From NCBI GenBank assembly GCA_026391005.1, contig JAPLEV010000010.1, positions 55,244 through 119,243 on the forward strand: 64,000 nt of DNA, given 5' to 3'. This stretch comes from Flavobacteriia bacterium (GTDB lineage Bacteria > Bacteroidota > Bacteroidia > Flavobacteriales_D > Crocinitomicaceae). The translations under genes were made by a program, and so were the position numbers. Shown in pieces: positions 28,660 through 35,382 of the stretch; positions within the stretch are counted from its first letter, which is position 1, and each line of letters begins with the position of its first letter. Under the pieces are notes generated by a model. That model saw only the letters and a program-made list of their open reading frames with translations, searched no databases and was not told the DNA's origin.

Positions 28660-29949
28660 GTGAAAAATATAATATCTTTTGTTTTCTGTTTTTTATCACT
28701 CGCTGCCTTTTCGCAGCTAACGCCAACACTTTGGCAAATAAATAATACGAGTATTATTGAATGGTATTATCATTTCGGAGATGAATTTACGGGACAAAAA
28801 ATAGATGATAATAAGTGGTATGAAAATTATCCTTGGGGCGGATTATCTATTAAAGATGGTATTTATGCTGCACCTGAAAATATCAGAACGGAAAACGGAA
28901 AGGCTTTTTTAAAGGTAGATACGAGTTCATCTTTTAGGACTTTCCCATCATGGATGTTGGAAGAAGAAATAAAGAAGAATAATCCTTTGATACAGAATAA
29001 TAGCGTTAAACTAAATTATGTTACGGCAGCATTATGGAGTAAATTACAATTTAAATATGGCTACTTTGAATGCCGATGCTTTATTCCTGCAGGTCAAGGA
29101 TTATGGCCCGCCTTTTGGCTTTATGGGGGTAAGCCGAATGACGAAATTGATTTTATGGAATCAAAGGGCGAGAAAAAAAATGAATTCCATGTTGATATTC
29201 ATTGTCCAGATGAATGTGATAAAATTAGAACTCCCCCCTTCTTTTTAAAAAAACCCTGGGGCTCATGGCTTAAAACAGATCGCTCACTGATGGGCGAATG
29301 GGTTGTTTTTTCTGGTATTTGGTTGCCAGGATATGTTAATTTTTATATGAATGGTCGGCCTGTTGCCAATTATCAAGGGGACTTTAGCGCCGAAATGAAT
29401 ATGATCGCTAATATTTCTGTTGCAGTAGATAATGGGCCTTTTTCACCAGGACCGAACAAAAAAACAATGTTTCCAAGTGAGTTTGTAGTGGATTATATGA
29501 GGGTTTGGAAAGTAAACACTGAGGATACTCCTTCGTCAACGCATCAAGGCCGCTTTACTGAAGGGAAATTGATGAATCGTTCAACAACCAATGATGAAGA
29601 TATAGCCAATAAAAAGCTTGGGCCAATATTCGCCCTTGAAGGTACTGAAAAAGCTAATTTAAAGAGAAAAAACCGTAGAACGCTACCCAAAAAATCATTA
29701 AACTCTCATCAAGGATTCATTAGTTTAATGCCCGTGAGCGATCAGGTTTATCAATTGCATTTGAATGGAATCGTTGGCCCAGAGGTAAAAATCGAGGTCA
29801 TTAATGAGATTGGGAAAGTTGTAAAATCCTTCAACGTCAAGGAAAAATACCACTTCATTTCTTTAGAGGATTTTCAAGTAGGCAATTATAACTTAGTGAT
29901 TTCTAATGGCGCAAACTTAAAACAACAAATTTCTTTTACGAAGCCTTAG
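28660..29949 (+). CDS. Secreted glycoside hydrolase family 16 protein with C-terminal T9SS-like domain
   Basis: The longest frame opens at a TTG (28597), but a GTG at 28660 gives a proper signal peptide (MKNIISFVFCFLSLAAFSQ), so 28660 is preferred (429 residues). The GH16 domain (~35-285) includes YHFGDEFTGQKIDDNKWYE, LWSKLQFKYGYFECRCFIPAG, the catalytic E-I-D-F-M-E motif (nucleophile and acid/base Glu) and a C-terminal VVDYMRVWKV strand. Family members cut beta-1,3 or mixed beta-glucans, galactans or agars; the substrate here is not evident. The last ~80 residues (VYQLHLNGIVGPEVKIEVINEIGKVV...FQVGNYNLVIS) resemble a type A sorting domain. The gene end overlaps the convergent cyclotransferase gene by 14 bp. 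Confidence 0.88.
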   Translation: MKNIISFVFCFLSLAAFSQLTPTLWQINNTSIIEWYYHFGDEFTGQKIDDNKWYENYPWGGLSIKDGIYAAPENIRTENGKAFLKVDTSSSFRTFPSWMLEEEIKKNNPLIQNNSVKLNYVTAALWSKLQFKYGYFECRCFIPAGQGLWPAFWLYGGKPNDEIDFMESKGEKKNEFHVDIHCPDECDKIRTPPFFLKKPWGSWLKTDRSLMGEWVVFSGIWLPGYVNFYMNGRPVANYQGDFSAEMNMIANISVAVDNGPFSPGPNKKTMFPSEFVVDYMRVWKVNTEDTPSSTHQGRFTEGKLMNRSTTNDEDIANKKLGPIFALEGTEKANLKRKNRRTLPKKSLNSHQGFISLMPVSDQVYQLHLNGIVGPEVKIEVINEIGKVVKSFNVKEKYHFISLEDFQVGNYNLVISNGANLKQQISFTKP

Positions 29950-31024
29950 CAAGCGTTTTAACTACAGAAATTTCAAAGAGTTTCGACCAGTATTTTCCTG
30001 TCATATAAATTTTCTTGCTGCGACTATTGTAGGCGATTCCATTTAATACTTCGCCATTCCCTTTGCCTTTGATTACTAATTCTGATGCATCTATTATAGC
30101 AATAACTTTTCCATTTTGGGGATCGATAACTGCCACCAAATTAGTTGTCCAAATGTTTGAATAGATTAGCCCATCAATGAATTCTAATTCATTTAAGTTA
30201 GAAATAGGTCCTTCGTTGGTATATACACTGATTGTTTTTTGTACCTCAAACGTCTTTGGATTTCTATAGATGAGGCGTTCTGTTCCGTCAGACATGATTA
30301 GCGATTTTCCGTCATTACAAATTCCCCAACCTTCTCCCGGATAGGAAAAGGACGTGTCTTTTGAAAACGCTGCTTCGTTGTAAACAAAGCAGGTTTGATT
30401 TTTCCAGGTGATCTGATATATTTTCTTATCCATAACGGTAATTCCCTCGCCAAAATAGGTCGCGTCAAGTGAGACTCTGCGCATAACTTTTCCAGTTAAT
30501 AAATCTATTTCGCCGACAAGAGTGCTGCCAGTACTGTTAGGGTCTCCCGTACTTTCAAAAAAAGAATTGCCACTAAAGGCAAGCCCTTGGGTAAAATTAG
30601 AATCTAGATGAGGAAATTCGGCAAGTATTTTTATGGTCCATTTTTTCGGGATGATATCTGATAAAATTTGTACTAAGCGCTCGTCTTTTATTTCCTTTCC
30701 GGTCACGTCTTTTCCAACCAAAACCATTGAAAGCATTCCTACGTTGTACGGTAGAGAGTTAAATTCATAATTTATTTGCATTGCTGGGTTTGTCCATTTT
30801 GAAATAACACTATCTCCAATGCGGAGTTCTATGGTTTTCATTTTCTCTGTTGATACTATTGGTATGTTAATTTTATTGCCGTGAACCATGGTTAGGGTTT
30901 TCTGAAAATCAAAATGGCATACCAAATCTTCATCAAGGGGGGCTTCATTTTCTTTCATCATGAAAAAGACAATAAAACTGATTCCCAAAAGAATAGAAAC
31001 CAATATTAGGATATTTTTTCTCAT
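29936..31024 (-). CDS. Glutaminyl-peptide cyclotransferase (plant/bacterial beta-propeller type)
   Basis: 362 residues. An N-terminal hydrophobic segment (ILILVSILLGISFIVFFMM) acts as signal or anchor. It is followed by a short Ig-like region and the glutamine cyclotransferase propeller (~120-355). Family signatures include FTQGLAFSGNSFFESTGDPNSTGSTL, FGEGITVMDKKIYQITWKNQTCFVY, GEGWGICNDGKSLIMSDGTERL, LNELEFIDGLIYSNIWTTN and GEVLNGIAYN. The enzyme turns N-terminal Gln into pyroglutamate. This fits Bacteroidota, where Gln is often exposed after signal peptidase cleavage (note the '...SQ' signal ends throughout this window). It overlaps ytxJ by 4 bp. Confidence 0.9.
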   Translation of the reverse strand: MRKNILILVSILLGISFIVFFMMKENEAPLDEDLVCHFDFQKTLTMVHGNKINIPIVSTEKMKTIELRIGDSVISKWTNPAMQINYEFNSLPYNVGMLSMVLVGKDVTGKEIKDERLVQILSDIIPKKWTIKILAEFPHLDSNFTQGLAFSGNSFFESTGDPNSTGSTLVGEIDLLTGKVMRRVSLDATYFGEGITVMDKKIYQITWKNQTCFVYNEAAFSKDTSFSYPGEGWGICNDGKSLIMSDGTERLIYRNPKTFEVQKTISVYTNEGPISNLNELEFIDGLIYSNIWTTNLVAVIDPQNGKVIAIIDASELVIKGKGNGEVLNGIAYNSRSKKIYMTGKYWSKLFEISVVKTLAKAS

Positions 31025-31362
31025 TTTGTAATTGAATCAAGTTTATTAAAAATCGCCTCAGGTTGAATCTGTTCATGCGAAGCATCATATAAAGCATCAC
31101 CTTTATAAACAATTATAATTTGTGGGGATTGATGTGTTACTTTTAATATATTTTCTATATCATTTGAAAGATTTCGGTAAGCAATCAAATCTAATAGATG
31201 CCAATCGGCGCGGGGATCGTCAAAACAGTTTTCTGTGTTTTTTAAAACACGGGACGAAATAAAACATCGAGTTGAATGTTTGAAAATCACCTGAGGTTTT
31301 AGCAGACTTTCCGTTAAAATGTCATTTAAAGCTGTGCTAGATGTTAATTCTTTATGGGCCAT
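31021..31362 (-). CDS. ytxJ: YtxJ-family protein (bacillithiol-system, thioredoxin-like)
   Basis: 113 residues, monothiol bacilliredoxin-like YtxJ (DUF2847) fold. The active-site segment FKHSTRCFISSRVL keeps the 'HSTxCxxS' pattern, and the thioredoxin-type VTHQSPQIIIVYKGDALYDASHEQI with its cis-Pro is present. Family members are predicted to reduce bacillithiol-protein mixed disulfides, implying the organism makes bacillithiol. It sits 8 bp after pheS and overlaps the next gene (ATGA-type overlap), so the three form one operon. Confidence 0.87.
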   Translation of the reverse strand: MAHKELTSSTALNDILTESLLKPQVIFKHSTRCFISSRVLKNTENCFDDPRADWHLLDLIAYRNLSNDIENILKVTHQSPQIIIVYKGDALYDASHEQIQPEAIFNKLDSITK

Positions 31363-31370
31363 TTCTTTTA

Positions 31371-32387
31371 TTAAAATTGTTTTAAAAAACGCAAGTCATT
31401 TTCTGAATACATACGCAGATCATTTACCTTGTATTTTAATTGCGCAATTCGTTCAATACCCATACCAAAAGCAAAACCACTATATACGGATGAATCAATG
31501 CCACTCGACTCCAAAACAGCGGGATCGACCATTCCACAACCTAGTATTTCTAACCAGCCACTGTACTTGCAAACATTACAACCTTTGCTGTCACATATTG
31601 AGCATGAAACGTCAACTTCAGCGCTAGGTTCAGTGAATGGAAAATAGGAGGGGCGAAGCCTGATTTGTGCATTTTCCCCAAAAATTGCTTTTGCAAAATA
31701 TAAAAGCGTTTGCTTCAAGTCGGCGAAGGAAACATCTTTATCAATATATAAACCCTCAACTTGATGAAAAAAACAATGGGCTCGTGCAGAAATCGCCTCG
31801 TTTCTATAAACTCTTCCGGGCGAAATTGTTCTAATCGGAGGTTTGTTATTTTCCATAACGCGCACTTGAACTGAGCTCGTATGCGTCCGTAGTGCCATTT
31901 CCTGCGCCCCTTTATCAATAAAAAAAGTGTCCTGCATGTCTCTAGCAGGGTGGTCTTTAGGGAAGTTTAATGCAGAAAAGTTATGCCAATCGTCTTCTAT
32001 TTCTGGACCTTCAGATACAACAAAGCCAATCCTATTGAATACTTCTATGATTTCATCTCGCACGATTGATAATGGATGATGCGATCCATGGGCTATGTTT
32101 TCTCCCGATCTGCTTAGGTCTTGCGCCTCCGAGGTGTTTTTTAGAGGCCGCTCACTTTCTTTTTTTTCATTATAAAACACCTCAAGTTTTATCCGAAGTG
32201 CATTAACGTGCAGCCCAAATTCTTTTTTGTCCTCATTAGGTGCGGACTTCAGCTCATTGAATAATTCTTTTACCAGGCCTTTTGATCCTAGGTATTTAAC
32301 CCTGAAATTCTCCAGCTGTTCTGAGGTAGAAACTACCTTCATGTCAGCATCAACCTCTAAACTTATTTGGTTTATTTTTTGAATCAT
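31371..32387 (-). CDS. pheS: Phenylalanine--tRNA ligase alpha subunit
   Basis: 338 residues, standard length. The N-terminal coiled-coil tRNA-binding region (~1-90) precedes the class II catalytic core: HHPLSIVRDEIIEVFNRIGF, EDDWHNFSALNFPKDHPARDMQDTF, motif 2 PPIRTISPGRVYRNEAISARAHCFFHQVEG and motif 3 FGMGIERIAQLKYKVNDLR. It forms an alpha2beta2 enzyme with PheT, whose gene is not in this window. A -7 element lies about 60 nt upstream. Confidence 0.97.
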   Translation of the reverse strand: MIQKINQISLEVDADMKVVSTSEQLENFRVKYLGSKGLVKELFNELKSAPNEDKKEFGLHVNALRIKLEVFYNEKKESERPLKNTSEAQDLSRSGENIAHGSHHPLSIVRDEIIEVFNRIGFVVSEGPEIEDDWHNFSALNFPKDHPARDMQDTFFIDKGAQEMALRTHTSSVQVRVMENNKPPIRTISPGRVYRNEAISARAHCFFHQVEGLYIDKDVSFADLKQTLLYFAKAIFGENAQIRLRPSYFPFTEPSAEVDVSCSICDSKGCNVCKYSGWLEILGCGMVDPAVLESSGIDSSVYSGFAFGMGIERIAQLKYKVNDLRMYSENDLRFLKQF

Positions 32388-32447
32388 TATGCTTTGCCCT
32401 GTAACTTTTACTTAAAACAATTTGTTTTATAAAAAACATTCTATTTA

Positions 32448-32455
32448 CAAAGGTA
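32448..32455 (-). promoter_or_regulatory. Putative -7 element (TACCTTTG) for the pheS-ytxJ-cyclotransferase operon
   Basis: Minus-strand TACCTTTG matches TAnnTTTG, ending 60 nt before the pheS ATG. No attenuator hairpin or Phe-rich leader peptide was recognised in the leader. Confidence 0.45.
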
Positions 32456-32577
32456 AAAGGATTTTGAAATAAAAGAATAAGGGATCATATTTTGAGTTAT
32501 TACAAGGATTGTTTTTGTTCAAAGGCAACATGTTTTCAGTCTTCGCGTAAAGACTTTGATAATTGAAAAATTAATTT

Positions 32578-32585
32578 TAATTTTG
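32578..32585 (+). promoter_or_regulatory. Putative -7 element (TAATTTTG) for the paired lipoprotein genes
   Basis: TAATTTTG ends 18 nt before the ATG at 32604. Confidence 0.4.
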
Positions 32586-32603
32586 AATACTTAATATTTT
32601 AAA

Positions 32604-32975
32604 ATGAGAAAAGTACTTTTTGGGATTTTTATCCTGTTTACCTTGGTCATCGCTGGGTCATGTAAATCAAAAGATCCAGCAATTCTAAAGGTTTTTGTTA
32701 GATCATCTTCCAACCAGTTAATGAATGGCGCAAAAGTCGTTATTATTGGCGACCAGCAATCAAATCCTCCTACATTAGATTTTGTCGACACATCTTACAC
32801 CAACAGTTCTGGATTTACGGTAGTAGATATGGATCAATACTTTGATGTTTCTGGCCCTGATAATACGACGGGATATTTTGATATTGTTGTAAAGCACAAT
32901 ACAAAAACAGCAACGGGCTATTCAAGATGTCGTGTTCATACAACCTCTGTAGTGACAATTTATTTACCAAATTAA
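32604..32975 (+). CDS. Small lipoprotein, first of a paralogous pair
   Basis: 123 residues with a lipobox (LVIAGSC, Cys ~20) and a single Ig/carboxypeptidase-regulatory-like domain: ILKVFVRSSSNQLMNGAKVVIIGD...FVDTSYTNSSGFTVVDMDQYF. The 'DTxYTNxxGxxxxxxxxxY' turn is shared with the next gene, 10 bp downstream, so the two are tandem duplicates. No enzymatic residues are apparent. Likely periplasm-facing or surface lipoprotein of unknown role. Confidence 0.72.
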   Translation: MRKVLFGIFILFTLVIAGSCKSKDPAILKVFVRSSSNQLMNGAKVVIIGDQQSNPPTLDFVDTSYTNSSGFTVVDMDQYFDVSGPDNTTGYFDIVVKHNTKTATGYSRCRVHTTSVVTIYLPN

Positions 32976-32985
32976 AATTTTCAAA

Positions 32986-33354
32986 ATGAAAAAAATAACC
33001 CTTATCGGCACTTTACTTTTATTTTTTGTGATCATTTCTTCTTGTGTTAAAAAAGAAGATACGATTGCTAAAATTGAAATTCGTGATGAAAATAATGATG
33101 TAGTAGAGCAAGCGATGGTTGTATTGTATGGAACATCAACCTGTAACTGTCCATCACAAGTGGCGGTTTCGGATACTGCTTATACTAATGCTGCAGGCAT
33201 CGCGACATTCAATTACAATGAAATCTATCAACTTGGTCAAGCAGGTGTCGCTGTTCTTGACATCAACGCTTACAAAGCAAATCGCTTTGGTCAAGGGATT
33301 ATCAAAATTGAGGCAGAAGTTACCAATGAAGAAACAATAATTATTCAGCCTTAA
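32986..33354 (+). CDS. Small lipoprotein, second of a paralogous pair
   Basis: 122 residues, lipobox LFFVIISSC (Cys ~20), and the same domain as its upstream neighbour: AKIEIRDENNDVVEQAMVVLYG...SDTAYTNAAGIATFNYNEIYQ. It differs by a CNCP insertion. The stop codon overlaps the end of the convergent small gene by 4 bp. Confidence 0.72.
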   Translation: MKKITLIGTLLLFFVIISSCVKKEDTIAKIEIRDENNDVVEQAMVVLYGTSTCNCPSQVAVSDTAYTNAAGIATFNYNEIYQLGQAGVAVLDINAYKANRFGQGIIKIEAEVTNEETIIIQP

Positions 33355-33659
33355 GCACAAATTTTCCTTGCCGTTGCAAATGCGGAAATATCAACCATGG
33401 ATATAGTTCTATTTTGAAGCGTGGTTGCATTGAATTCATATTCGGTCCCGTCAGGAAACTCCTTGCTTGAAAACATTTCACTGATTTCGTGACAGGGATT
33501 AAGTTTTTGCAAAAGATTAATTAATCGATTTAAATCGGATATGTTGATAACAACCGAACTTTGGTAATTAAAATTTCCGGTGGACAACTCTCCTAAAATT
33601 AAGACTTCCTGCTCCCAAGAAGTAATTTTTATTTGCTTTATTTCCATTTCTTTTTCCAT
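33351..33659 (-). CDS. Small conserved-looking hypothetical protein
   Basis: The open frame extends to 33881, but that would run across the tatC promoter and start. The internal ATG at 33659 (MEKEMEIKQIKITSW, 102 residues) is the sensible start. No known domain was recognised. It is a soluble protein with an N-terminal beta pattern (EVLILGELSTGNFNYQSSVVINIS), a leucine-rich helix (LNRLINLLQKL) and a C-terminal ISAFATARKIC. Divergent from tatC and convergent with the lipoprotein gene. Confidence 0.6.
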   Translation of the reverse strand: MEKEMEIKQIKITSWEQEVLILGELSTGNFNYQSSVVINISDLNRLINLLQKLNPCHEISEMFSSKEFPDGTEYEFNATTLQNRTISMVDISAFATARKICA

Positions 33660-33755
33660 TATCTTATTATTTAAAACAAAATTACTGCAGTAGAACGTAA
33701 ACAATTTACGTTCTTGTCGTGGTTTAATAAAATAATTCAAAATCTTTTTTTTTCG

Positions 33756-33763
33756 TAATTTTG
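33756..33763 (+). promoter_or_regulatory. Putative -7 element (TAATTTTG) 4 nt before the tatC start codon
   Basis: TAATTTTG is followed by CTAA and then the ATG at 33768, so transcription would start at or next to the start codon, giving a leaderless mRNA. The same 4-nt spacing recurs at lptB, rsgA, the metallophosphatase and the 60-codon gene. Confidence 0.55.
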
Positions 33764-33767
33764 CTAA

Positions 33768-34565
33768 ATGGAGAATACAGGTACAATGTCTTTTTTGCAG
33801 CACCTTGAAGAACTCCGTTGGCGTTTGGTACGTTGCGCAATTGTTATCCTGATTATTGCGCTTGTCATTTGGTATTACCAAGAGGAGGTTATGGTTAATT
33901 TATTTTTATCGATGAAAGATAAAAACTTCATAACCTTTAAATTATTTTGCAAGTATCTCGGTGTCTGCGTAGAGGAGATACCAGTTAAAATGCAAAGCAT
34001 GACGGTTTCGGGGCAATTTACCTATGCTTTAATGATGAGTTTTTTGGGTGGACTAGTCGTATCCTTTCCTTATATTTTTTATCAGCTATGGTCGTTTGTA
34101 AAACCAGGACTTAAATTCAAGTAGAAAAAAATGGTAAGGGGTCTTGTTTTTTATGTTAGTTTATTATTTTTTACAGGTATTTTATTTGGTTATTTTATTG
34201 TAGCGCCATTAAGCGTTCAGTTTTTTGGCTCCTATCAAATCAGCGATCAAATTGAGAATAATTTTACCATAGGTTCGTATATGAGTACAATTCTTTCTAC
34301 TATTTTTTATTCTGGTTTATTTTTTTTATTGCCCATTATTAGTTATTTACTCACTAAAATCGGGTTAATCGATGTGGCATTCTTGGTCAAATATCGTAAA
34401 CACTCCATTGTCGCTATTTTAATTTTAGCCGCGATCATAACCCCGCCGGATATTGCCTCGCAAATCATCGTTTCAATACCCATAATTATTTTATACGAAA
34501 TAGGTATTTTGGTGTCGAGGCGAGCAGAAAAAAGGGCAATTAAATTAAAAAATCAAACAAAATAA
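33768..34565 (+). pseudogene. tatC: tatC interrupted by an in-frame TAG (split or nonsense-mutated twin-arginine translocase subunit)
   Basis: Two same-frame pieces (33768-34124 and 34131-34565) together make a full-length TatC of about 265 residues. They are separated only by TAG-AAA-AAA before an ATG. The first half has LQHLEELRWRLVR and the first two membrane helices ending YIFYQLWSFVKPGL. The second half supplies the other four helices (SLLFFTGILFGYFIVAPLS...ILAAIITPPDIASQ). Aligned with the E. coli loop F-I-A-P-A-L-Y-K-H-E-R-R, the TAG falls on the invariant Glu103, and GAG to TAG is one base. Either the gene is dead, the base is an error, or the halves are made separately by re-initiation at the ATG 6 nt on. 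tatA was not seen in the window. Confidence 0.88.
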
Positions 34566-34642
34566 AGGATAAATTTAAGTGTCATTCGTCATTAATAATT
34601 TGTGTATTGGAATGCTGCGCTGATTTTTCCTTCAATTTTTAG

Positions 34643-34650
34643 TAATTTAG
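34643..34650 (+). promoter_or_regulatory. Near-consensus -7 element (TAATTTAG) 4 nt before the lptB start
   Basis: One mismatch to TAnnTTTG; followed by CGGG and the GTG start at 34655, the same spacing as at tatC and rsgA. Confidence 0.4.
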
Positions 34651-34654
34651 CGGG

Positions 34655-35380
34655 GTGAAGTTATTTACAACAAGCATCAAAAAAACATACAGAGGTCGGC
34701 CGGTGGTTGATGGTGTGTCTGTAGAGGTAAATCAAGGTGAAATTGTTGGTTTATTAGGACCGAATGGTGCCGGGAAAACAACTTCTTTCTACATGATTGT
34801 TGGATTAGTTCGGCCTGATCAAGGGCAAGTTTTTCTTGATAAACTTGAAATCACTAAATTACCGATGTATAAAAGGGCCCAATTAGGAATTGGGTATCTT
34901 CCGCAAGAGGTTTCTGTTTTCAGGAAGCTAAGTGTGGAAGATAATATCATGGCAATTCTTGAAATGACCCCACTGACATCCGCTCAAAGGTCTGAAAAAT
35001 TAGAAACGCTATTGGAAGAGTTTGGTCTTGTCCATATTCGAAAAAATTTAGGAAATCGTTTGTCTGGTGGAGAAAAACGACGGACTGAAATCGCCCGTGC
35101 ACTTGCTACTGACCCCAAATTTATCCTGCTTGATGAACCGTTCGCCGGGGTAGATCCTATTGCAGTGGAAGATATCCAAAGTATAATTTCTGAATTAAGA
35201 AAACGCAATATTGGGATCTTAATAACCGATCATAATGTGCAAGAAACACTTTCTATTACAGATAGGGCTTACTTGCTTTTTGAAGGTAAAATTTTGAAAT
35301 CAGGAACAGCAGAAGAACTCGCTGCTGACGAACAGGTAAGAAAGGTCTATCTGGGTCAAAATTTTGTCCTGCGAAAGTAG
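34655..35380 (+). CDS. lptB: LPS export ABC transporter ATP-binding protein LptB
   Basis: 241 residues from a GTG start, the normal LptB length. Walker [11 protein letters not shown] (~35), Q-loop [19 protein letters not shown], signature [15 protein letters not shown], Walker [17 protein letters not shown] and H-switch [10 protein letters not shown] are all intact. The 'GYLPQExSVFRKLxVEDN' and 'RRxEIARAL' wording is specific to LptB among ABC ATPases. It powers extraction of lipopolysaccharide with LptFG, which is not encoded here. Confidence 0.95.
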   Translation: MKLFTTSIKKTYRGRPVVDGVSVEVNQGEIVGLLGPNGAGKTTSFYMIVGLVRPDQGQVFLDKLEITKLPMYKRAQLGIGYLPQEVSVFRKLSVEDNIMAILEMTPLTSAQRSEKLETLLEEFGLVHIRKNLGNRLSGGEKRRTEIARALATDPKFILLDEPFAGVDPIAVEDIQSIISELRKRNIGILITDHNVQETLSITDRAYLLFEGKILKSGTAEELAADEQVRKVYLGQNFVLRK

Positions 35381-35382
35381 AC

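Noticed and set aside
33660..33881. N-terminal extension of the small minus-strand gene at 33351
   Set aside because: It would cover the tatC promoter and start and reads as low-quality basic sequence; the internal ATG at 33659 is better.
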